NCBI RefSeq assembly: GCF_000723205.1
Contig: NZ_HG315671.1
Span: 3,168,940 to 3,232,939 of the forward strand
Direction of reading: 5' to 3'
From: Formosa agariphila KMM 3901
Lineage (GTDB): Bacteria; Bacteroidota; Bacteroidia; Flavobacteriales; Flavobacteriaceae
DNA length: 64,000 nt
Shown here: in pieces, positions 53,252 to 61,391 of the stretch
Numbering within the stretch: the stretch's first letter is position 1
Layout of the letters: every line of letters begins with the position of its first letter
Made by a program: the position numbers and the translations under genes
Notes under the pieces: model-generated
What the model saw: only the letters and a program-made list of their open reading frames with translations
What the model was told of the DNA's origin: nothing
Database searches by the model: none

Positions 53252-54730
53252 TTAAAATCCAGGAGTAATAATATCAATATTATCAATAAATACTTCGTTA
53301 CTACTATCTACAGCATTTAATGCTCTAGCATAAATTACGATAAAGTTTGAAGTTGCTTCAAATCTTACAGTACTTGTAGTAAAGGTATTATTACCTTCTG
53401 ATGGTTTTTCTTCATTAAAATCGTTTGTAATATTAATGTAACCATCTGTAAATTCTTCAATACCTACTTCTGTAGTAATTTCAGTGTTTAATAAGAACAC
53501 TTCAGTATTAATTCCAGGAGCTTCAGAACGTGTGTCTATAGTAAATGTATATTCAATTCCTGGCTCTACTGCAACAACTTGGTATAAACGACGTGAGCTG
53601 TCTGAAAACTTAACACTTCTTGTTTTTACTCCGTTTACATATGTACCATCACTAGATGAACCTGGTTGTTCGTTAGTTCCGTAAGTAGCATCGATATAAT
53701 CGTTTAAATCTGAATTATACCAAAGCGCTCTATAAGGACTATCTATAGTTCCTAATACATCATCGTCTACAGTACTGTTAGGCGTCATATCCCATGCATC
53801 TGCATTGTCTCCAGTATTTACTGAGTACTCATCACAACTTCCATTTAAAACGATAGCTTTAAATGTAGGCTCGATACCTCCAACAGGAACGGCTTGTGTA
53901 ATACTTTTAGATACACCAGCTTCGTTTGTAGTTGTTAATGTAACATCGTAAGTACCATCTGCAGCATAGGTGTGTGTTGGGTTTACTTCTGTAGAAGTAG
54001 CACCATCACCAAAATCCCAACTATGAGAAACGGCTAATACAGAGGCATCTGTAAAGGTTGCTGTTAAATCTGACGTGGTAAATGTAAAGTCTGGAATAGT
54101 AGATAATTGTAATCCTTCTATATTCTTACTTACAGAAATTTTGTAACCTAAATAGTTAGTAACTGTTAAAGTGGCTTGTACAGGATTTGCACTTGTATAT
54201 ACATGAACAGGATTGAATTCGAAATCCTCTTCTGTATCCTCTTCAGCATCCCAGCTTACACTTTCTCCGTCTCCAAAATCCCAAACAAGAGAACTTGCTC
54301 CAGATGTATGATTAGTAAAAGTTACCTCTGTATCTAAGATATCGAAATCGAAATCTGCATAAAGAGGAGAAACTTGTGAAGAATCTACTGCTATTAAACC
54401 GTCTGAACTTGTAGTACTAAGCTTTACATTATATAATCCTCCATCTTCGTAAGTGTAGTTTGGATTAGCTTCTGTAGAGGTATTACCATCTCCAAAATCC
54501 CAATCGTAACTTACTGCGTCTGTAGAATAACTTCTAAAAACAATAGATAATGTATTATCTGGATTAATACTTGTAGTAAAAAGCGTATTTGGTTGAATGT
54601 TATTTACATTACCTGTTGGTGGTTCGTATGGTTCGTAACCATCGTCGTAACATGACACTAGCCCCAAAAACATACAAAATAACACGACAAAGACACCTGT
54701 ATTCTGTTTTTTAATTAATTTATTATTCAT
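53252..54730 (-). CDS. PKD-domain lipoprotein, alginate-binding candidate
   Basis: A 492-residue lipoprotein (lipobox VSC at about residue 27, then YDDGYEPYEPP). Three PKD domains follow: about 46-125, 127-208 and 210-285, each with the WDFGDG turn (SYDWDFGDGNTSTEANPNYTY, SLVWDFGDGESVSWD, SHSWDFGDGATSTEVNPTHTY). The C-terminal part (about 295-492) is a separate beta sandwich (FKAIVLNGSCDEYSVNTGDNADAWDMTPNS, RSVKFSDSSRRLYQVVAVEPG), a likely carbohydrate-binding module. It lies between the second lipoprotein and PL7 genes with gaps of 12 and 10 bases. The role as a surface glycan-binding protein of the SusE/F kind is inferred from the operon. Confidence 0.88.
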   Translation of the reverse strand: MNNKLIKKQNTGVFVVLFCMFLGLVSCYDDGYEPYEPPTGNVNNIQPNTLFTTSINPDNTLSIVFRSYSTDAVSYDWDFGDGNTSTEANPNYTYEDGGLYNVKLSTTSSDGLIAVDSSQVSPLYADFDFDILDTEVTFTNHTSGASSLVWDFGDGESVSWDAEEDTEEDFEFNPVHVYTSANPVQATLTVTNYLGYKISVSKNIEGLQLSTIPDFTFTTSDLTATFTDASVLAVSHSWDFGDGATSTEVNPTHTYAADGTYDVTLTTTNEAGVSKSITQAVPVGGIEPTFKAIVLNGSCDEYSVNTGDNADAWDMTPNSTVDDDVLGTIDSPYRALWYNSDLNDYIDATYGTNEQPGSSSDGTYVNGVKTRSVKFSDSSRRLYQVVAVEPGIEYTFTIDTRSEAPGINTEVFLLNTEITTEVGIEEFTDGYINITNDFNEEKPSEGNNTFTTSTVRFEATSNFIVIYARALNAVDSSNEVFIDNIDIITPGF

Positions 54731-54742
54731 AATTCAATTGTT

Positions 54743-55924
54743 TTATTGTTTAACGGTTATATCGAAAGCATCTACTCTACTCTCAGTACCTGAATTTGTA
54801 ATTAAGATAATTACCTTTTCTAAAGTACCAGCTTCAAAAGTAATTGCATTCTTTTTAAATACATCCTGTACACTGTCTGCGTTATCTTCTGTTCTAAAAG
54901 CTAAGATATTAGCTTCTAATTTAGCTTCTTGAATATCTTGTGCGTTTGGATTAACAATAGATACTGTAAGGTCTCCACTAGCTCCTGGAGGATCTAACGA
55001 ACTGAAATAAGTTAATACATAAGTTGCACCTGGAGTAACATCTATTTCTTGGTACCCCACTCTAGACCCATCTGCAGGGAATTTAGCTGCTTGTATACCA
55101 TCTGGTAAAATACCTTCTTCTGATTTAGAGTTAATTTGGAATACACTTCCCCATTTAGAACTACTTGGTGATCTCCAAGAATCCCTACCATCTCCAGTTC
55201 CGTCGAATAAGCTACCATCTTCAAAACTTGGCTCTCCAATTTCTGGAATAGCAATTGTTGGAACCGCTTGATTAACTACAATAACTTGCTCTGTATATGC
55301 AGATTTTCCAAGGTTATCTGTAACCGTTAAACCTAATGTATAGTCTCCTGGTCCTGGAAATTCAAAAATAACTTCTCTATCTTGTAAAGATCCTGCTGGT
55401 AATGCTTCAATCTCTGCTTCTAGAGCTGCAACATTAGCTCTAGTTTCATCAGAAATAGCTTCTTCTGCAGCTGCTAACTGTGCTTCTAAATCTGCTTTCT
55501 GAGCTTCTAACACGGCTAATTTTGCAGGGTCAGTTTCACAAGGTATCTTGTAATCTACTTTTGCAATTTCAGCTTCTATAGCAACAACAGTAGCTAACTG
55601 TCCTTCTATTTGAGCTTCTAAGATTGGCTTATCTTTATTAATTAAGGTTACATTTTCTGATGGAGTAACTGTCCATTCGTATTGTGTACCGTTTACTGCT
55701 AAATTAGAACCTGCTTGTAAAAAGTAATCGTAATTCGCTTCTAATTGAACATCGTTACAGTCGAATAATGAAGTTGAAACATCACTATAGCTGTAGAAGG
55801 GTTGTGGTCCAGTAAGGTCTGGTAAATCACCTACTTCTGGTAAATCATCACTAACACATCCAGTTAAAGACACTATTGCTGCACCTAGAACTATATATTT
55901 TAATTTAAACAAATGTTTTTTCAT
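54743..55924 (-). CDS. PKD-like lipoprotein with coiled-coil insert
   Basis: A 393-residue lipoprotein, start ATG 55924 (MKKHLFKLKYIVLG), lipobox SLTGC (Cys23). Residues about 50-220 look like one PKD-like domain (QYEWTVTPSENVTLI at the start, EVIFEFPGPGDYTLGLTVTDNLG at the end) interrupted by about 80 helical residues (98-178) rich in Ala, Glu, Leu and Lys, as in LEAQIEGQLATVVAIEAEIA and LEAQKADLEAQLAAAEEAI, a coiled-coil hairpin. The C-terminal beta sandwich (about 225-393) resembles the one in the neighbouring PKD lipoprotein (GYQEIDVTPGATYVLTYFSS). It starts 13 bases after the susD stop. I infer glycan binding; the helical insert is unusual. Confidence 0.82.
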   Translation of the reverse strand: MKKHLFKLKYIVLGAAIVSLTGCVSDDLPEVGDLPDLTGPQPFYSYSDVSTSLFDCNDVQLEANYDYFLQAGSNLAVNGTQYEWTVTPSENVTLINKDKPILEAQIEGQLATVVAIEAEIAKVDYKIPCETDPAKLAVLEAQKADLEAQLAAAEEAISDETRANVAALEAEIEALPAGSLQDREVIFEFPGPGDYTLGLTVTDNLGKSAYTEQVIVVNQAVPTIAIPEIGEPSFEDGSLFDGTGDGRDSWRSPSSSKWGSVFQINSKSEEGILPDGIQAAKFPADGSRVGYQEIDVTPGATYVLTYFSSLDPPGASGDLTVSIVNPNAQDIQEAKLEANILAFRTEDNADSVQDVFKKNAITFEAGTLEKVIILITNSGTESRVDAFDITVKQ

Positions 55925-55937
55925 AATTTTTAGATTT

Positions 55938-57482
55938 TTAGTATCCGTCATTTTGAGTATAAAAATTAGGTAAATTATCTAATTCTCTTTGAGGGAAAGG
56001 AAGGTATTTCTTTTCACTTGTATAAAACAAACTATTACGATTTGAGTATTCTTGTAAAACTGCATCAGCTTCACCGAATCTAATTAAATCATAAAAACGT
56101 TGGTTTTCGTATACAAATTCTACTTGTCTTTCTGCTAATAAATCTGCTTTTGTAAGGTTTACAACTGGATCTAATCCTGCTCTTACTCTTACTTGATTAA
56201 ATGCACTAATAGCTCTTTCGTCTGTAGTACTGTTACCTCCTGCTAAGATTGCTTCAGAATATAATAATAATACATCTGCATATCTTAATACGATCCAGTC
56301 GTTATCTCCAATTTCTCCATCTGTAGGGAATTTAGCGTTGAAAGTATCGTTAGTTTCTAAAGTAGGGTTATAAGAAATTGCATCTATACTACCGTAGAAT
56401 CTTACTGGTTGTAATTCTGGAGTCATTACTTCTAAAAATTCGTTAGATGCAATGTTAACACCATTTGAAGGACCTTGTAAAGTCATTGCAAAACTAATAG
56501 ACTCAGAATCTGTTTGTACTTGATCATCTAAAGCACTATCTGCTGTTACATAATTATCACTACTCACTAACTCGTAAGCAATAGAAAATATAACTTCATT
56601 GTTAATTTCTAATCCAGGATTGTTAGACCATGAACCATCTGGCACACCATCTGTAAATCCTCCAGAAATTTCGTTTCCAAATATGTTTCCATAATCTACG
56701 ATTAAGTCTGCTATAGCTTCAGATTTGTCTTTACCAGTTCCATCAGTATATAATAAGTTATACTTATAAGAAGCACTATTATCTATTACAGATGCTAATA
56801 AAAGTTCTGCTTCTGTATAGTTAGGATTAGGTTGGCTTAAATACGCTTTTGCAGCAAAACAAATTGCAGCTCCAGAAGATGGTCTGTATCTGTTAGTTTC
56901 TGCTTCTTGTAAATATGCTATCGAGGTTTTAAAATCATCTATAATTTTTTCGTAAACTACAGCTGGATCTAATTGTGGATAGTTATAAGCTTCGTCTGCA
57001 TTAATATCTAAAACAGTATCGATATAAGGAATATTCTCGTAAGCTCTTACTAAATTGAAATGACATAATGCTCTCATAAAGTAAGCTTCTCCAACAGTGT
57101 ACTGTTGAGATTCTGGTGCTAAGAATTTATTATCGATAATTGTATTGGCGTGTTTAATAGTTGCCATGTTATTAGAATAATAAGTAGCAACATCACCATT
57201 ATTAGGGTCGATATTAAAAGCATTAAATGCTGGATAGTTTCCATTTTCTGTATTGGCTCTAACATTGTCAGATCTCAATTCAGTTAGTAAAAATTCGTTA
57301 GCAGGAACTTTTTGATATGCATCTAAAATTCCGTTTGCCAACAATATAAACCCGTCATCTGTTTGAAGTAACTCTTCAATAGAAAGAGCTGTTGGGTTTG
57401 AAAGGTCAAGTTCTTCTTCGCAACTTGTAAATAATGCTACGAAAGAAAAACAAATTAATATGTTTCTATATAAATTCATCAT
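55938..57482 (-). CDS. SusD-like alginate oligosaccharide-binding lipoprotein
   Basis: A 514-residue lipoprotein with lipobox FTSC (Cys about 21). SusD features: the helical scaffold with GEAYFMRALCHFNLVRAYENIPYID, AKAYLSQPNPNYTEAELLLASVID, and the C-terminal DLIRFGEADAVLQEYSNRNSLFYTSEKKYLPFPQRELDNLPN, plus ERQVEFVYENQRFYDLIR. It lies 10 bases after susC in the alginate operon. The assignment to alginate rests on the PL7, PL17 and PL6 neighbours. It probably binds alginate oligomers and hands them to the SusC channel. Confidence 0.93.
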   Translation of the reverse strand: MMNLYRNILICFSFVALFTSCEEELDLSNPTALSIEELLQTDDGFILLANGILDAYQKVPANEFLLTELRSDNVRANTENGNYPAFNAFNIDPNNGDVATYYSNNMATIKHANTIIDNKFLAPESQQYTVGEAYFMRALCHFNLVRAYENIPYIDTVLDINADEAYNYPQLDPAVVYEKIIDDFKTSIAYLQEAETNRYRPSSGAAICFAAKAYLSQPNPNYTEAELLLASVIDNSASYKYNLLYTDGTGKDKSEAIADLIVDYGNIFGNEISGGFTDGVPDGSWSNNPGLEINNEVIFSIAYELVSSDNYVTADSALDDQVQTDSESISFAMTLQGPSNGVNIASNEFLEVMTPELQPVRFYGSIDAISYNPTLETNDTFNAKFPTDGEIGDNDWIVLRYADVLLLYSEAILAGGNSTTDERAISAFNQVRVRAGLDPVVNLTKADLLAERQVEFVYENQRFYDLIRFGEADAVLQEYSNRNSLFYTSEKKYLPFPQRELDNLPNFYTQNDGY

Positions 57483-57492
57483 GATTAATTAT

Positions 57493-60400
57493 TTAAAATT
57501 GAAAGTTAAGACCTGCTGAAATAGTTCTAACAACTGGACCATCTCCTCTTTGATAACCTGCTGTTAATGGTGTGTTAGCATTATCTGATGTTTGACCAGC
57601 TGCTTCAGGATTAAATCCTTCATAATCACTAGCTGTAAAGAAAAGTAAATTCTCTCCAGATAAATAGAATCTTATTCTATCAATCTTGTACTTAGATGTA
57701 AAAGATTCTGGTAATGTATAACCAATTGTTACGTTTCTTAAAGCTACGAAAGATGCGTCTTGAATATGATCGTCTGTATATCTTCTGTTTACTGTTAAAT
57801 CTCTATCTGGGAAGTTAGACACTTCGTTTACAGCAGACTCACTTGCATAATACAACTGATCTAAATCTGCTACTCTTACTTCTCCTCCTTGAGACCCTTG
57901 TAACTGTAACGCGAAGTCGAAGTCGTAGAATCTAATATCTGTATTTAATCCCCAGTTAAAATCTGGATAAGGATTACCAATTTCTGTTCTATCTTCATCA
58001 TCAATAATACCGTCATTGTTTAAATCTTTTACATAAACATCTGCATAGTCGTTATTGAATCTGTTAAATGGATTGTCTACCCATTCTAATGGAATTTCTT
58101 TTTCGTAAACCCATCCGTAGAACGATGTAATTGGCTGACCATTTCTAGCGATAAATTCTGTTGGTCTTGTATCTTGATCAATTCTTGAAATGATTTGATC
58201 ATTCTTACCTAAACTTACAACTTCGTTTCTGTTTAAAGAAAATTGTCCTGAAGCTCTCCAGCTGAAGTTTTCTGTAGAAATAATTCGAGTACTAACTTCG
58301 ACTTCTACCCCTTCGTTTTTAACTTCTCCAAGGTTTTGTAAATAGTTGTCTGTTCCGTAAACTCCAGGTACAGGAGCAAAAAGAATTAAGTCTTTACTAC
58401 TTCTTGTATAGTAATCTACTCCAAGAGTTACAATTCCTCTACCAAAAGTAACATCGATACCAGGGTTAAATTCTACTAATTGCTCCCATCCTAAATCTTG
58501 ATTTGCTAATGTTACCGCTTTAACACCTGTTAAACCATTGTAACCAACAGTACTAAATGTTTCTTCGAATCTGTACAATGAGTTGAAGATGTTGCTATCT
58601 ATTTCGTTAGATCCTGATATACCATAACTAGCTCTTAACTTTAAGAATGTTACAAAGTCGCTAGATGCTAAGAAATCTTCGTTAGATAAGATCCAACCTA
58701 CAGAAGCTGCTGGGAAGAAACCAAATCTTGTGTTTGTTCCGAATCTTGTACTACCATCTGTACGAGCAGATAATTGTACTAAGTATTTTTCGTCGTAGTT
58801 ATAATCAATTCTACCGAAGTATGATACTAATTTATCTGTACCATTATCTGTAAAAGTGGTTCCACCGTCTGCAAGTGCAATGTTGTTATTGAAGTCGTTT
58901 GTATATCCTACAGCTTCAGATTCTTGAGTATAAAATTCTCTTTGTGTATATTCAAATCCAAATACTGAATTAATATCATGTTTTCCAAGAGAAGTGTTGT
59001 ACTTAAGAAGTGATTCTACAGCATATTGGTTTAATTCGTCTCTAGACTCTAAACGGAAAGATTCTTGATCTCTGTTTTCTTGTCCATATAAATAATCTGC
59101 ATTATTAGATTTATTATGTCTGAATACTCCAGAAATACCTTGTCTAAAACTTAAACCTTTTGCTAGTTTAAAGTCGATATAAGCAGATGTATTTAAACTT
59201 AACTTTTTAGTTAATCTTGATCGCTCTAAGTAATGTACTAAAGGGTGTACGTTTTTAGTAGTAGATAATGTTAATCCTCCAGAAGTTAAACCACTAGTAA
59301 CAGGAAGACCTGTAGCTGGATCTCTTAAAATGCTTCTTGGATCGTTTGGATCTTGTGTAAACACGTGATCAAATGCTCTTGAGAATCCGTAGCTTCCAAC
59401 CCCTAAGTTTTCAAATAATTTACCTGCATCTGTAGATACACCTGGCTCTGTAGAGAATGGCGTAACGTAAGGCATATGCTCTTCAGTTAAATAAAGTGGT
59501 AAGTGTCCGTATTGTCTAAGTGGATCTGTAAATCTTGTTGGTACTCTAACTTGATCATTATAGTTTACACCTAAATTAGCTCCAAACTTAATTTTCTTGT
59601 TTTTAGATTTACTATCAACTTTAATTCTTGCATTGTATTTCTTAAAATTATCTGTTAACACAACTCCTTCGTCTTCTAAGAAACCTAAAGATGCTGTATA
59701 ACTAGTTAAGTCTGTTCCACCTCTAACGGCTAAAGAGTGGTTTCTAATAAAACCACCATCGAAAATTTCGTCTTGCCAGTTTGTTTCTCCACCTCCTAAA
59801 GAAGCAATAAAGTCCATAGCTTCTAACTCAGCATATGCACTATTGTAATATCTATTAATATCGTCGTATCTTGGACTTGAAGTAGGAATAGCACTTACTT
59901 GATCTTGTAAACCATTCAATCTATTTCTTTCGTCATTAATAGTAGTATTAAAGTTATCGTTATTAGTTGTGTACTTATAACCAGTAAACGTGTTATAAGA
60001 GAAAGACGTTTTTCCAGCAACACCTTCTTTAAGTGTTACTAAAATAACTCCATTTGCACCACGAGAACCGTAAATAGCAACAGAAGATGCATCTTTTAAC
60101 ACACTTAAAGATTCAATGTTGTTATTATCAATTGAACCTAAGATATCTGCATCAGACCCCATTACAACACCATCTACCACGATTAATGGAGATGACGAAC
60201 CTGTAATTGAACCAGGCCCTCTCATTGTGATTTTTGGATCCCCACCAGCTTCAGAAGAAACTGTTTGAATTCTTAAACCTGCAACCTTTCCCTGAAGTGC
60301 GTCTTCAACACGCGACACAGAACGGTCTACAATTTCTTTAGAATCAACCTTAGTTAAGGCACTTGTAATGTTTTTCTCTTTTTGGTCTCCATAACCAATA

Positions 60401-60714
60401 ATTACAACCTCATCTAGTTTTGCAACATCTTCTGCTAAAGAGATATTTACTGTTGCGCTCCCATCTAAAATTTTCTTTTGAGATACATAACCAATGTAAG
60501 AGAATTGTAAAACCTCTCCTTGATCCGCTTTAATTTCATAATTCCCGTCAAAATCGGTAGACGCCCCTCGTGTTGTTCCTACAACAAGGACATTTGCCCC
60601 CGGTATTGGAATACCCTGAGCATCTGAAACGACCCCTGACACAACATCCTGAGCAAACAAGGCAGTGTTTACCAACAGAACTACATACAATACTAATTGT
60701 TTTTTAAAATTCAT
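57493..60714 (-). CDS. SusC-like TonB-dependent receptor for alginate oligosaccharides
   Basis: A 1073-residue outer-membrane receptor: signal peptide (ends LFAQD), carboxypeptidase-like domain about 22-100 (VSGVVSDAQGIPIPGANVLV), the DEVVIIGYGDQKEKN TonB-box segment, plug (about 115-235, SRVEDALQGKVAGLRIQT, PLIVVDGVV, LKDASSVAIYGSRGANGVILV), then the barrel with a terminal AGLNFQF. It imports oligosaccharides with SusD. It begins the alginate operon SusC-SusD-lipoprotein-PKD-PL7 (gaps of 10-13 bases). The promoter with two operator copies lies about 300 bases upstream, giving a long leader. Confidence 0.95.
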   Translation of the reverse strand: MNFKKQLVLYVVLLVNTALFAQDVVSGVVSDAQGIPIPGANVLVVGTTRGASTDFDGNYEIKADQGEVLQFSYIGYVSQKKILDGSATVNISLAEDVAKLDEVVIIGYGDQKEKNITSALTKVDSKEIVDRSVSRVEDALQGKVAGLRIQTVSSEAGGDPKITMRGPGSITGSSSPLIVVDGVVMGSDADILGSIDNNNIESLSVLKDASSVAIYGSRGANGVILVTLKEGVAGKTSFSYNTFTGYKYTTNNDNFNTTINDERNRLNGLQDQVSAIPTSSPRYDDINRYYNSAYAELEAMDFIASLGGGETNWQDEIFDGGFIRNHSLAVRGGTDLTSYTASLGFLEDEGVVLTDNFKKYNARIKVDSKSKNKKIKFGANLGVNYNDQVRVPTRFTDPLRQYGHLPLYLTEEHMPYVTPFSTEPGVSTDAGKLFENLGVGSYGFSRAFDHVFTQDPNDPRSILRDPATGLPVTSGLTSGGLTLSTTKNVHPLVHYLERSRLTKKLSLNTSAYIDFKLAKGLSFRQGISGVFRHNKSNNADYLYGQENRDQESFRLESRDELNQYAVESLLKYNTSLGKHDINSVFGFEYTQREFYTQESEAVGYTNDFNNNIALADGGTTFTDNGTDKLVSYFGRIDYNYDEKYLVQLSARTDGSTRFGTNTRFGFFPAASVGWILSNEDFLASSDFVTFLKLRASYGISGSNEIDSNIFNSLYRFEETFSTVGYNGLTGVKAVTLANQDLGWEQLVEFNPGIDVTFGRGIVTLGVDYYTRSSKDLILFAPVPGVYGTDNYLQNLGEVKNEGVEVEVSTRIISTENFSWRASGQFSLNRNEVVSLGKNDQIISRIDQDTRPTEFIARNGQPITSFYGWVYEKEIPLEWVDNPFNRFNNDYADVYVKDLNNDGIIDDEDRTEIGNPYPDFNWGLNTDIRFYDFDFALQLQGSQGGEVRVADLDQLYYASESAVNEVSNFPDRDLTVNRRYTDDHIQDASFVALRNVTIGYTLPESFTSKYKIDRIRFYLSGENLLFFTASDYEGFNPEAAGQTSDNANTPLTAGYQRGDGPVVRTISAGLNFQF

Positions 60715-60990
60715 TTGTTGTTGTTTTTAATAATAAATAATTAGAATTTTTTAAGACTAGTAACTCTCCACTTTCATTTAAAAAACACCGAAACCTCGTT
60801 AAACTTTTACTTTTCAAAATTGGATTGGACTATTTTGATATAGTAGAAGATTTTTCATAGCAACCTTAATACCTTCAGCGCTACTAGAAGCTTAAAACAA
60901 AATCGGGATAGTAAATCCGACCTTATTAAAATGACCTTTAAAATCAGTAAAAAATGAACTAATCAATTTGAATTTGTTTGAAAAAACCAG

Positions 60991-61034
60991 TTTGGTTAAC
61001 CAGATTGGTTTTCCAAATTGGTCGACCAAAGATA
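60991..61034 (-). promoter_or_regulatory. Double operator and -7 box of the susC promoter
   Basis: Two palindromes: TTTGGTTAACCAGATT (core 60994-61001) and AATTGGTCGACCAAAG (core GGTCGACC 61020-61027), centred 26 bases apart. A perfect -7 box TATCTTTG lies at 61027-61034 on the minus strand and overlaps the second palindrome, so transcription would start near 61020. The core matches the sites at 52213-52228 and 27969-27984. Confidence 0.75.
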
Positions 61035-61070
61035 TATTAATTAAATGTTAAATAAAAATAATACCGCAAA

Positions 61071-61111
61071 AAAAAGCGCTTAATAATATCAAATATTAAA
61101 AAGCGCTTTTT
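61071..61111 (-). terminator. Rho-independent terminator downstream of the PL17 gene
   Basis: AAAAGCGCTT occurs on both sides as an inverted repeat (61072-61081 and 61101-61110) with a pairable AT-rich interior, and the minus strand then reads a T run. It stops the PL6-PL17 transcript before the susC promoter, so the two units are separate. Confidence 0.8.
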
Positions 61112-61391
61112 AAAAACGGTACATTTCTTAAAACCAGAAATATAGCCTATATTTTTTTATAGAAATACGATCTATAAATTCTCATGATTTACGTTAAAAA
61201 AACGCATTTATGTTAACATATATTTCACAACTAGTATTCTTATTTCAATTATTCCAGAATACTCGCATAAAGCGGATTTTATTAACATTTAATACAATAC
61301 ATTCTAATTTAATTTTGCAATAATCTCCGAGCGATTTACCCATTAAGTCTGCTATTAAAATATATTATAATTCACGATTTATAACATTATT

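Larger units (their letters stand above)
60715..61391. other. Intergenic stretch: susC leader, operators and PL17 terminator
   Basis: This 677-base gap holds the susC leader (60715 to about 61020), the two operator palindromes and -7 box (60991-61034), and the minus-strand terminator at 61071-61111. No gene was seen. From 61112 to 61391, downstream of PL17, I see nothing recognisable. Confidence 0.65.
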
